From: Takakia lepidozioides
Taxonomy: Eukaryota; Streptophyta; Takakiopsida; Takakiales; Takakiaceae
DNA: 64,000 bases
Direction: 5' to 3'
NCBI GenBank assembly: GCA_030704615.1
Contig: CM060732.1
Coordinates: 48,341,053 to 48,405,052, forward strand
Part shown: positions 10,129 through 21,184 of the stretch, in pieces
Layout of the letters: every line of letters begins with the position of its first letter
How positions within the stretch are numbered: the first letter of the stretch is position 1
Program-made: the position numbers and the translations under genes
The notes under the pieces: generated by a model
The model's database searches: none
Seen by the model: the letters and a program-made list of their open reading frames with translations, nothing else
What the model was told of the DNA's origin: nothing

Positions 10129-12319
10129 ATGGGTCCCAGCAGATATGTCGCTCCTAGATCGAAGGGTAGTGCAGGGATTCGTCACCCCTTCGTCCCTACG
10201 CAGATGCAGCACAGGAGCTTCGCTCCCTCATCGGGTACATGGTTCTTTCTGGCTCATCAAGCGCTATCGAGGTATGCTGGAGGGGCTGAAGTAATGAGAC
10301 ACCCATCCCCCAGGCCTTCATCCTCTTATGTTGACACTTCATCCCCTCCTCTGCCCCTTCTAAAAATGCCGAGGCTAGATCCTGCATTGTTTGGAGGCCC
10401 TCCCCCATCTCCACCAACCGAAGATTGCGTTGAGGAGACAGCTAGCAAATAGGTAGCTATGAACAAGGACTTCCCACTGGCGGACATTAACCTTCCAGAG
10501 CTATACAAGAGGGTGGAAAAAATGGAAGAGCACGGTATTTTACTGCATTTTCCAGGCAAGAAGGTGGACAGAGCACACGTCAAGGACTGGGCGACAAGAT
10601 ACCTGGGAGGTACATGAGAGATTAAGCAACAATTTTGCCACTCCAAAGGGCGGGGGTTTCTACTCCATCGTATTTGAAATAGAACAGGCAGCAGCTCAAG
10701 CACTCAGATTCAACCCCCATACAAAGGGATTTAATGTTAATATCTTCCCATGGAATTTCAACTTGGGCAATAGGAATGGGAAACTCTGGGGACCAAGAAT
10801 AGTTTCACTCCCATTTATCCCTGACCGATACCTTGTTAACCTGCCAGACATTGCCAAGCTCTTTGGGTTCTATCTAGGCTGTTTAGTAGTATTTGACCCA
10901 CAGATGGACATAGAATACCTGGGGCAAGATCCGGTGTGGAAAAGAGTGACCATAGCATCCAGGCTTTATGAGACAGGCTCTGCAAAAATGGTCATTACTA
11001 TGCCAAATGAAGACATCCTCCCAGAATATGTCAGACTCCTTATAGACAACAAACGGAACTACTACACTATTCGCCTCATTGAAGACTGCTCCTCATCAGC
11101 GTGCTTCAACTATGGACAAATGGGGCATATTAAGGTTAATTGCCCTACAGGAAAGAGGAAACGCTCGCCCATCATACGTCCCAGATCCACCAACTCTGTG
11201 TCTTCTCCACACGGCAGCACTGCTCCTGTTCAAGACCACCTCAACAACAGAGCCCAGCTTCCAAGACAGCATTCTCAAGTTCAGCAACCAGCTGCTACCC
11301 CTGCTGATCACCTGCAGTTCATTCAAAAATATATATATTCAAAACCCCATGGAAACGGCATGGATCCTATGTATCTGGAAGCAGGCACAAGCACCCACAA
11401 TCACACGAAGGGGCACAAGGACAAAGGCAAAACCAAAGTGCAGAATCGATCACCTCCTTCTACCCCCAAAGGCCATCCTTCAATGATGGTGCAATCACCC
11501 AAAATTCTTACCAGAATCGCCAATAATCCGACCTTTGCAAAGATCTGTCTTAAACAAACCTCCTTTCCAAGGTTGGATTTAAAAGGCTGTTCGGCCCTGC
11601 AAACCTCTGGCGAGCCATCTGCAGTATGTATCACTCCAATCATCTTCAGGCAAGGGAACTCTCCATCAATTCTCATCACCTCGGATGACTGGGAATGTGT
11701 TGAATCACTATGGATTACCACGGAAGATGTAAGACAATTCATGAGACTTGTCCACCCATGCCCTGATTCTATGATCTAAAACAAAATCCAAGAGTTCTTC
11801 AGGGCCTACCAGCCACACTACCTTTTGACAGAAACCACCAAAATCTATTAGGGGGCATACCTAGAAGAGCATCCAGGGCTAAGCTGTAAGCCATCTACTC
11901 ATGTGCTGGCTATGTTGGAGGAGGCGGACATCTATCATCTTGACCCTCCCATGGGTGATCTATGGGTTCATGAACTCGGTCTTGACACTCCATGCGGAGG
12001 TCACAAACTCCAAATCAGAAATCAGGATACCCTAATCAATGCATTCCAGATTCTAGGGGCAATAATCGAAGCAAAGATTAACGATGACACACGTAGAATG
12101 GAACTTCAGAGAACGAGGGACCATCTGGTAGGTGTCAAACCACCATCATCGGGATCTTCCTCGGATGAAAAACCTCTCGCAGACCTTCAGGCTCAACACA
12201 TACAAGATGAAGCCCTGGCTGCCACAAGGAGTGAGCTGCATATCTCCCCTCAACTCAGCAACAACTTCAACAACACTATGCCTCAAGTAGGACACGATAC
12301 CCCTCTCGGCGTCACTTAG
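10129..12319 (+). pseudogene. LINE-1 ORF1 (gag-like, DUF4283/zinc-knuckle type)
   Basis: ATG at 10129 (MGPSRYVAPRSKG). Frames are broken between about 10450 and 10760, then open at 10763-11779. The latter encodes the plant L1 ORF1 core (IVSLPFIPDRYLVNLPDI, FDPQMDIEYLGQD) and a knuckle ACFNYGQMGHIKVNC. The second cysteine of the CX2CX4HX4C pattern is Tyr (TAT for TGT), so zinc binding is damaged. The knuckle is followed by a basic, proline-rich tail. The frame at 11903-12319 (HELGLDTPCGGHKLQIRNQD) continues it after another break. The role is RNA binding and RNP formation for retrotransposition. Confidence 0.7.
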
Positions 12320-12830
12320 TCAACAAACCCACAAATCCAGGTTCTCCCCTGCACCTCACCATGCATTTTATTCCAAGTACTCTCTTCTGATCCTTGCAAA
12401 TGTTGGTTATTATGTCTGAAAAAACCACATTCTGCAAGAAAATCGGCTCGACAGACTCTCCCGTCCGTCATTGTTCCTTCAGATCTTCAAGTTGGTCCAG
12501 TCATGTCGTTACCAGACTCTCCAGAACCACATCCTCTGCTCACCTCCATCCTCAAAAGTACCTTTTATCCGGAACAGGCTACTATTATCTCCCTGTCAAT
12601 TGACCCTGTTTCAAGTGACCAATTCTCTCATGTCAATACTCCCCTCACTCAAGAGGCCAAACAAAACCTTTCTACGTTGTTTGTGGAAATTAAGAGGACA
12701 AACCGCAAAGCCCCAGCCAATTATTCCTGGGTCAAATCTCTCCATCCCAAAGATCGTCATGTTAAGTTCTACTTTGATCCTCCAAGGCCATCAATTGGGG
12801 CTCCCAGCCCCAGCCTTCAAAGCCTGACAG

Positions 12831-13345
12831 ATGTTAATTGACCTTCATTCATGGAATATCAGAGGGCTGGGAATGGACCCAGCTGCTCTCAAGAGAGTCA
12901 AGATTAAATATTGGCTCAATCAATTCCTGCAGAAAGACTCAATAGTCTTTCTACAAGAACACAAATTGAACCAACCAAAAATAAATCTACTTACGGATCA
13001 CATGTGGCCAAGGGCCAATGCCCTTTGGAAAACAACCTCTCAGGGCAGCCGAGGTGGCACCTCCATCCTTCTTTCGCCCTCCCTGCAACCTTTGCTCGCA
13101 GCTGAAGAATCCTGGATCCCTGGACGTCTCCAATTCTGTGCTCTAAAGCTCCCAAACAACACAGGCACGTTGGGTCTGGTTAACATTTATGCGCCAAATA
13201 TTTCTTTTGACAGGAGCCAATTTTGGTCCAGTCTCTCGGACAAAATGTCAGCTCAGCCCAACATTGACAGTTGGATCATCTGGGGGACTTTAACATGGTA
13301 GAATCTCCACAGGATAGAAGAGGTGAGAATGGGCCTAATTCAAAC
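12831..13345 (+). pseudogene. LINE-1 APE-type endonuclease domain
   Basis: The frame from 12831 encodes HSWNIRGLGMDPAALKRVK (the N of WNIRG is the metal-site Asn), then IVFLQEHKL (catalytic Glu) and LGLVNIYAPNISFDRSQFW. The following GDFNMVE box (catalytic Asp/Asn) is intact only after a frameshift near 13290, inside TGGGGGACTTT. This domain nicks target DNA to prime reverse transcription. The ORF2 frame is broken repeatedly from here to 13640. Confidence 0.8.
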
Positions 13346-13643
13346 ATAGAGGACGTGGATCACTGGCTGCAATGCACCCAAATCCACAACCTAGTGGAGG
13401 CAGCCCCCTCTTTAGCAGGTGGACACTGACCTCTCTTTCACTTGGACAAATAACAGAGCCCTTGAACACTTGCAGATGGCCCGATTGGACAGAGCCTATA
13501 TCTCGTTTAACTTGGTTCAATGGACCAAACGACAACAACAAGAACCAATACCCTAGGGATTTGATCATGCTCCAATTTCGGCTGTCATTCGCATCCCAGA
13601 TACTTAGCAAAGAGGGAGAGGGCTGTTCAAACTAAACAGCCTC

Positions 13644-14155
13644 ATGCTCAACTTACCTAAGTTCAAAAAAGTTCTCCTCCTCGCTTGGCAACAAGCAGGA
13701 AATGCATCTCAGAACCCAGCGGAACGCTTCCTGGATAAAATCAAAGCGGTGAACATACAAAGCCAGAGGATGAGCCAAACCCTAGCAGCCATAAGAAAAC
13801 GCAAAGTGTATGCTCTCACAAAATGCCTTAAAGTCTGCCAACTGAGGCTAGAGTCACCTCGTTGTGATGAGCACACCTACCTCACATACCTGGAAGCAAG
13901 GAAAAACCTGGAAGTACATCACAACTTGAACAAAAAAAAACTCAAGTTACAAGCAGGGGTGAACTGGTCCACCAAGGGAGAGAAAATGAGCAAATATTTC
14001 TTTGAAAAAACCAAGCTTCACAGGGCGGTCCAGAACATCACGGAACTGGCCGATCAAGCTTCAAGGAATTTGGTTTCACACCCCAGGCAACCGGCTAAAT
14101 TGGTAGCCACTCACTTTGGAAATCTATACCACAACACTCACATTAGCCTGGAGCC
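13644..14155 (+). pseudogene. LINE-1 ORF2 linker between endonuclease and RT
   Basis: An open frame with the typical basic linker (LHRAVQNITELADQ, GVNWSTKGEKMSKYFFEKTK, comparable to the GDRNTKFFH region of plant L1s) and VATHFGNLYHNTHIS. It runs into the 10-bp direct repeat at 14146 and then into element A. The next residues expected, PGAFSAVEGLAHIPSIL, are found at 24326, about 10 kb away. Confidence 0.8.
14146..14155 (+). repeat. target-site duplication of element A, left copy
   Basis: GCCTGGAGCC here is repeated exactly at 24325-24334, and the bases on both sides differ. Ten base pairs lies in the range made by Mutator-like transposases. Joining the two copies restores LINE-1 apart from one base of frame. 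Confidence 0.85.
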
Positions 14156-14345
14156 CAGGGATGCCTCGGCATGAGCCTGGTCACGTGAGCGCGTGAGCGC
14201 AACTGCGCTCACGCCACGTCACCTTGCGCCAATGCCTCATCACGGGGCTCACTCCACGTCATCACACTTGAAGGCCGCGTCACCACGCGCCCAGGAAGAA
14301 GTGGAGTGTATTCCCGCGGATTGGCACCCTTTACCGCGGAAACAA
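14156..14345 (+). repeat. element A left inverted terminus
   Basis: GC-rich end with repeated GTGAGCG/CGCTCAC words, CACGCCACGTCA and two CCGCGGA words (about 14314 and 14334). It pairs imperfectly with the right end. A similar arrangement, GAGCCTGG plus two CCGCGGAA words, occurs near 51130-51228. Confidence 0.75.
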
Positions 14346-14394
14346 GCTGGACGACATAATAAAAGGCAGTGGTCATTCCCACCTGAAAGCAACA

Positions 14395-14740
14395 GATGAA
14401 TAAAGGATGGATAAATGTACAGTTGGATGATAAACAGATGGATGAGTGTGAAAAATGAATGTAGATGGATGAATGATGGATGGATAAGAGTCAAATGGAT
14501 GAATGTATAATGGATGTTGAACAATGGAAAACATTCATGACAGGAAGATGCATGACTAAAACTTTAGACGAATGCACAACGTATATGACATGAGTGTGGT
14601 AGGTTTGTGGGGTGGATTAAAGAGTACAAAGGATGAATGTACAATGGATGTTGAACAAAGGAAAACATTCATGAATGGAGCACGCATGAATACACTGTAG
14701 ATGAAAGCACAATGGATATGACAAGAGTGAGGGAGGTTTG
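14395..14740 (+). repeat. subterminal GGATGAATG repeats of element A
   Basis: Many short variants of GGATGAATG/GGATGGATG and CAATGGATGTTGAACAA (twice, near 14508 and 14650) lie in degenerate direct array. A similar GGATGAATG-rich stretch follows the end of element B (about 55845-55930). Nothing coding was seen from here to 15210. Confidence 0.6.
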
Positions 14741-17092
14741 TGAGATGGATTCATACATATTGCAATTTAAATGGTAGTTGATTCTTTGATTATTTTACTT
14801 TACAAAGGAACAACTACGGTGGAGGAAGGGGATTCAACGTTTTCCAAAGAGGATGAAACAGAATATTAAAAGAACATAGTTCAGTCTGACTCAGAGTCAG
14901 TACAATGTATCCCCGCTTCCTCTGCATCTAAGTCTAAGTATTTAAGAACTCCGGATCTACGCTGGCTACACCTACGGCCGGGCAGTAAAAAGTCAGGGGA
15001 TAGGGACTCGGCCGCGTGAAGTGTCATTGATTCGGCATAATCAGGGAGCAGAAAATTGGAAAGGGGGCTGTCGAAAACAGACTCGCCACAAATGACTGTA
15101 TCTCCTGAAGATCCACCGCTGCCTTTCCTGAAAGACAGCCTGAAAAAGTTATTACTGTAACTTTGATGTTATTGAGAAATTGAGTATGACTCCCAAAGTA
15201 GGTTTAGCACTTACTCACATGAAAAGTCGTTGTCGACCTGCTTATCTTCGGGATCGTCATCATTTTGAATTTGAATCCGATCAGTCTGTGTGCCTGAAGT
15301 GGAGCCAAACAAAAGGGGGAGGAGCACTGTGTTGTAGAGGTCAGAATCACTCTCCATGCCAAAAAGGCTTCTTCCGCCTGCCTTGCATGCATGGTAAGTT
15401 GCTCCTGCACTAGACATGAGGACATGAACAGTTTGGTGGGGGGGATTTAAGCAAATGGAACTGGTGAAAGAAAATCAATTCGGAAGGGAGAGAACGAACC
15501 TGTGGACACAGAAAGATCGACCACCCGTGCAGAGTGGTGGCTGCATGACTCCAGCAGTATTTGCATGAACGCTGGGGATTTTTCCTTTGCACCTCTCCAG
15601 GGAGTGCCATCTGGTCTCTTCAGAGTCTGACTGGACTGCATGAAGTTGTGCAAAATGTCATCTACATGCGGCTCATAGGGGGGGTTGACGAAACAACCCT
15701 GGTCAGAAATCTCAAAGCTACGGATGGAGGATGGTGTCTTTGAGGTGCGAATCCTCCGCGGGCAAATCGCCTCAAACATCTCGTCTGCCAAAGATAGCAG
15801 GTTAGTGTGGTAAACACAATCTATAGTGGAAGTGTGTACATCGGTTATTCAGAACTCAGGCATAAAACAATCATTTTTATCACGAATCGGTGACGATCGG
15901 TGTCAATCATGACAGATTCTTCTAGAGTGGAGCTGCAGAGAACATTGAAACTCATCATGAAAGCACAAGCAGAAGGGAGACGACATACCAGTTGACCAGG
16001 GAAACCCCCTTTCACAAGATAGAGGTTGTTCACACAATTCCATGTGCGCAAAACTTCAAACCCTGAAGACTTCAGGTATGATGCCAATGCCCAACGACTA
16101 TCTTTGTCACATGACTGAAAAAGCAGAAGTTTCCCTGCATCAGAGAGGAAATTATTACAGAACCCGAACACCCAACTCCAGTAGTTGTCCTCGAATTTGT
16201 TCCAGCCTGGCGTCTTGCCATTTGGAAGAACTTCTGGCACAGCCTGGCCATCCGGGATGTCGAGAATGACAATGTCAGCCGCATATGTTTTCTGCACACC
16301 GCGCACGAAGGTGGGACCAGTGCTCACCTGCAACAGACATGTTTATTTTAAGAACAATGGCAAGAATGTTTTCAAAGAACCAGACTGAAATACTGCCAAT
16401 AAAACTTTAAGAGAAAAAGAAAAGAAACTGGAATTCTCACCAAATTGAGGAATGAGATTATGTTGTCCCAGGTAGGCGAAGACACCCCAGTGTATCCTCT
16501 CTTTCGACTCTGCATCATCGTCAGCCAACCCTCATTGACAATTTTAATCTCTCATGCCGAATCAGAACGGGAAGGGTGTGGCTTGGCATCGAACACGCAC
16601 TGAACTGTGTGGGTATATCTTCCAGCAGTGAAGTCCTGCCCACTCTCCTTTTCTTTCTCCTTCCCCTTGTCCTTTTCCTTTTCCTTCTCTTTGGACTTGT
16701 CTTTGTCCTTTGGCTTTGCTGGTGAGATGGCTATGACATCAGGAGCATTGTCTTTTGGTTTGCGGCCCGCCTTCTTTCCCTTCTGTGGCGTTCCCTGAGC
16801 ATCAGGCTCCTTGGCAGCCAATGTTGCTATGTTTCTTTGGTACTGCTCGTCAGTCAGAGGCGCCAGCATCTCAGCATTATTGTTCAAATATTTCATGTGT
16901 TGTTCTTGAAAGGTCGTGTGCTCCGGTGGGCAGTCAAGGTACCAGCCACAGTCTCTAAAGTGAGAAGGACTCCAGTCCTTCAATATCCCTGCAGTATACA
17001 TGGTTGGATCGTTTGCTGGGTCCGACCACATGTCAAGATAGTCTGGAATACCGCTCAGGTGATTTCCTTCTATAAGCACATATTTCGTGTAT

Positions 17093-18084
17093 CTGTTAAA
17101 CAGGAGATAAATCCCAACCCACCAAAGCGCGAAGTGAGTAAGATGCAAGTAGCACAGAATGAAAAAAACAAGGAATGAAATGGCTCTGAGAACTGCTCCA
17201 AGGAGCTCTCAGGACCACGCGACAGCTCTGGATGTGAATGTCGTCAACGCCATTCAAAACATTCCATTCAATGATACTGCAAATACACCCTAATCCACGT
17301 GAATGCAAACTCTCGCTTTGGAATGACACAGACATAGAAGTGAATGTCGTCAACGTCATTCACTTTGGATTTGTGAATAAACTGCTAATCAAGCCTAATG
17401 ATTTCTCAAAAGAGGCAAAATCATTGGATGGAAACTGAATGTCGGCAACGACATTCAGAAACTTGAGTAAGGAACCCTCCCTAAAAACTCAATGGACATT
17501 CAAAACGTACATAACACTGAGGACCTCATAATAACACTGGATGTGAATGGCGTCAACGCCATTCACAAAATTCCGAACAAGGAACTAATAAATACACCCT
17601 AAGCTCCTAATCCATGTAAATTCAAATTGTCGCTGGTGAATGACACAGACATAGAAGTGAATGTCGTCAACAACATTCACTTTGGATCTCTGATAACACA
17701 GCTAATCAAGCCTCAAGATTTCTCGCAAGAGGCAAAAGCATTGCAGAACAACTGAATGTCTGCATTGACGTTCAGCAAACTGGAGTGAGGAACCCTCGCT
17801 GTAAACTCTATGGACATTACAAAAACTTACATATCTCTGAGGACCTCTTAACAACTCTGGATGTGAATGTCGTCAACGCCATTCAGGAACATTATCAATT
17901 CTAATCAGGGACACTATAAATACACCCTAAGCTCCTAATCTTGATGAATTCAAATTCTCGCTTAAGAATGACTCAGACAAAGAAGTGAATGTCGTCAACG
18001 ACATTCAATTTGGATCTATGATTACAATCCTTACGAAGCCTAATTATTTCCCAAAAAGTGCAGTAGAGTTTCCAGTATGATATT
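17093..18084. repeat. intron with array of GAATGTCGT-CA-ACGACATTC palindromes
   Basis: This intron of the minus-strand gene carries 20-bp palindromes at 17236, 17342, 17437, 17547, 17659, 17865 and 17987 (start positions), plus a degenerate one near 17754. They are embedded in about 100-200-bp semi-repeated text. The copy at 17547 reads GAATGGCGT-CA-ACGCCATTC, so a change in one arm is matched in the other. Confidence 0.85.
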
Positions 18085-19797
18085 GCACCTGTACACAACT
18101 CGCATCATGGCCCACTCTCCTCCAACCTGACTGTCAAAGTCGTTGGACCGTAAAATGTTACCATCTTTGGAGAACTCCCGGAAAAAACAGTATCTCCAGG
18201 TGAGACCTCTCCACTTCCTTATGTATGCCTCCAATGACATTTGGGGAGGGGAAACAATCGAAATGTTCAAGTCCTTCAAAGTCTGATCCAGCATAATGAC
18301 GGCGCGCTTTTCGAGCTGCAAATTGTATATTTGTCAGTATTTTAAATAAGATACTCATCACATAATTGAAGAAAAGAAAACGGCTTATTTGAATACACAC
18401 CTGACTCCAAAATGTAGCCTTGTGGAGCCAGTTATCAAATACCAAATCATTGATTCCTTCCACATTTGTGCCAGGCTGTATGGTGCTCTTTGGGAACTGA
18501 TTAAAGTCCTTTACTGTCTGATCTGAGTTCCATATCTCCAGCCACCTTATTTTTGTTTGTGGGTCGACCATGGATATGGCCAGCCAGTGCAATTCCTCCT
18601 GCTGCATCTCCGGATGCACATGCTTGTCATAGTGAGATTTGATCTGCTGAAGGAACTCAGACCAAGTCGAGGATCTACTATTGTAAGCTGCTTTCCGAAG
18701 ACAGACATCAATTTGGTTCTTCGCATTTCAGACTCCTTCTTTATTGTTGTTTCCACACCCTTTGATGTCCTTAGTTCCTCTGATGTAGTGCGGTAATATT
18801 CGGATTTTCCCTTCTCAGCTGCCTCTGCCAGTTCTTGCTGCATTGATTCAAATAGTGATTAGCACCGAAGGAACTACAAACATGTATTCGAAAAGTAAAC
18901 TTAGTACAGACTCGGGCTTACCGCATACATGTACTCCAGAAACACCTCTCGAGTCAAAGAATACCAAGTGCATGCCTGCAGCTCTTCCTGTTTCGCACTT
19001 CTTGATTATATTGGGGTGGAGTACTGTCCGAAAATCATCCAGCTTCATCAGACCAATCCTCTGAATTCGGAATAGTGTGTGGACCAAGCTTGTTGTCACA
19101 TGCGATTTCTCTGTCGATCTGCAAAAACATTGGAAACATTGCATTCGTTAACACTGTATTTTTGGGATTAACAAGAAACTACAGAGGGGATGAAGTCTCT
19201 AGGATGACTTACTTGTTCACGTCGTGCATAGCTGTAAGAAGCCTAGCGATGTCGTTTCTAGGATCCAAAACCATTGCCTCCACAGCAACATGCTTGTCTT
19301 TGTTTTTCGCATGATATTTCTGAATGTATCCCATCCATGCCAGCAATCGGTGGTTGCCGTCCCAGAAGTAGAACATGTGGTTGCAGAATTGCTGGGTGTT
19401 CTTTCCCATCATGAGGCCCAGCTCGAACTCCTCATTAGCATCTTTACATCACTCATCCCAGGTATCACTGATCTCTGGAGACACTAATGTGCTTTTCCCA
19501 TTTGTATCCATCAGTAACACATAAAAAACTTGTGCACCAAGTCTGTATCCATGCACGAAATCACTCTCCAATTTTGTTATGTCATGGGAAAGAGGTGGAC
19601 GCACAACAAGCATTACCTTTTGGAATAATATGAGTTCTTTCACCTTGTCAAGGTAGTGCACTTCAGATTCATCTGCTTCATCGCTATTCTCTGAACTTTT
19701 TCCAGACTCGTCCCCATCTCCAGATCCTTTCCCCTCTGATCCTGTAGGCTTGGACCTCACAGTTTTCTGCACGATGCCATTCAAATCTGACTGAGTA

Positions 19798-20649
19798 ATG
19801 TGCAAATAGTGAACGGCGGTAACGACCATCACTCTGTCTCGTCTCAACCTCACAATGAATGGTGTGAAACAAATTCAGAACCATCTACACAAGCAAAGCT
19901 GATCCTGCCGAATTCAAAACAAAACACTATGATTCTAGGGACACAAGAACATAAAGGTTTTGAGCAAGAGCGAACGGCGTTAACGACAATCACAAAAGAG
20001 TGGGACCTGCCGGATTGGTGTTGTGCAATGACATATATGTGTAAGTGATTGGCGGCAACGACACTCAGTATAGTTTAGGGCGGACAATAAGTGCAGATTA
20101 TTCAGATTGACTCCATTGTGATGAACGTCGCAAGCATTCACTGTTTCTTGTCTATGTCGAGAGTACTTTCCAATCGATACTCTACCTGAATCTACAGTAT
20201 GGTCTTCAAATCTTTGATTGGCGGTACGGCCTTTTCACTTCTCTATCTGTTCAACCTCAAACAAAGAAAATGCATTGCAAGACAATATGACTGAATATGT
20301 CGACCCTCACTCTCTCTTCAAACACATAGGTACATAAATCTCATGAGGAGAATCAAATGGCGTTGACAACGCTCGCAATTCAGTAGACTTCAATCACATG
20401 TTCCTACTTAAGAAGGGAAGAGGAAGGACTGCTTGAAAGGCAATCAGACAGACTGTATGATCAGAACAACAGTGAATGACGGTACCGTCAGTCACCCACT
20501 CATTATGCGGAAAACCCTTAACAGAGGAGTAGAAAGCAAATCACCGTTGTTTCATGGTGATGGTCGGTAGCGACAATTCCTTTCTGGGACATTCCACTCA
20601 ATCTCTACGTAGATCTTCAACAATGAAATAGAAGTTTAGAGAAAACTTA
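19798..20649. repeat. long first intron of the element A ParB gene with degenerate palindromes
   Basis: No coding frame. Relaxed forms of the same palindrome recur: GGCGGTAACGACC near 19812, GGCGTTAACGAC near 19976, GGCGGCAACGAC near 20049, GGCGTTGACAACG near 20358, and the perfect TGACGGTACCGTCA near 20478. Confidence 0.6.
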
Positions 20650-21184
20650 TTGGCGCCTTCTTAGGTTTTGAAATTGGATCCCCTTCTGCAGCTTTCCTCT
20701 TCCCTCTCACATCTGCTGAAATTTCTGTCTGCTCTAGGGTTTCTGGACCTTCTCCCGGTTCAGCGTTCCCCGTACTTCCACCTCATTCAGTTTCTCTGCG
20801 AGTCATCTCTGCATCCACAGGCTGATTTCCAATGCGCACTGTTATCGCCGACTGTGTCACAACCACTGCCTCAGTCTCGGTCTACTCTTGTGAATCAGTC
20901 TCCGCGTTCACCTGCTGCCTTGGCCCTGTGTTCTCCAACAAACGATGCCTCGTCATTTGCTCTCTTGCTCTGCGTCTCTCTCTAAGGGAAGTAAAATAAA
21001 GAGACTTTCTTATCTTTCGTATTGTAGAATGAACCCTCTCCAGCTTGACCCCCACTCTCCCTCTAAGCGCGAAAAGTAGAAAAACGAAATGACTCCCGAT
21101 TTCTTGCTGGATTGCGTGCGTTGTGGCTTGTCTCTAGAAGCATCGGATCCCCTCATCGGATTCCCATCGGATTCCTAATTCTGC

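Larger units (their letters stand above)
9950..14155 (+). mobile_element. LINE-1, 5' portion (ORF1, endonuclease, start of ORF2)
   Basis: A plus-strand L1-like non-LTR retrotransposon. From 5' to 3': a C/T-rich leader, a gag-like ORF1 in several frames, an APE endonuclease from 12831, and the endonuclease-RT linker to 14155, where element A interrupts it. The reading resumes at 24325. Multiple frameshifts and stops show it is inactive. Confidence 0.85.
15211..20956 (-). pseudogene. ParB/Srx-like plus beta-class DNA amino-methyltransferase gene of element A
   Basis: A multi-exon minus-strand gene read from splice borders and comparison with element B. The first exon is about 20650-20956: acidic, with KRKAAEGD, and two in-frame stops (TAG, TGA). 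The ParB-like exon is about 19213-19797, with VRPPLSHDITKLESDFVHGY, MFYFWDGNHRLLAWM and one TGA. Then 18922-19118 (STEKSHVTTSLVHTLFRIQ), 18403-18837 (one frameshift), about 18085-18315, and 16550-17092 with a long Lys/Glu linker. The methyltransferase exons follow: about 16437-16528, about 15990-16326 (DIVILDIPDG at the motif IV position, then YWSWVFGFCNNFLS), 15500-15784 (motif X/I region ending VVDLSVSTG) and 15211-15404 (ATYHACKAGGRSLFGMESD, then TAA). The order IV...X-I is the beta class of DNA N6-A/N4-C methyltransferases. ParB-methyltransferase fusions are known from phages and bacteria. Action on DNA is inferred, and this copy is broken. Confidence 0.7.

Noticed and set aside
15640-15680. 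NPPY in the element A methyltransferase as the catalytic motif.
   Set aside because: It lies between the motif VIII-like part and motif X/I, where the beta-class order does not place motif IV; DIPDG is at the right position.
20668-20985. Plus-strand 105-codon frame as a gene of element A.
   Set aside because: It is Ser/Leu-rich low complexity and lies antisense to the acidic first exon of the ParB-like gene, which has a counterpart in element B.
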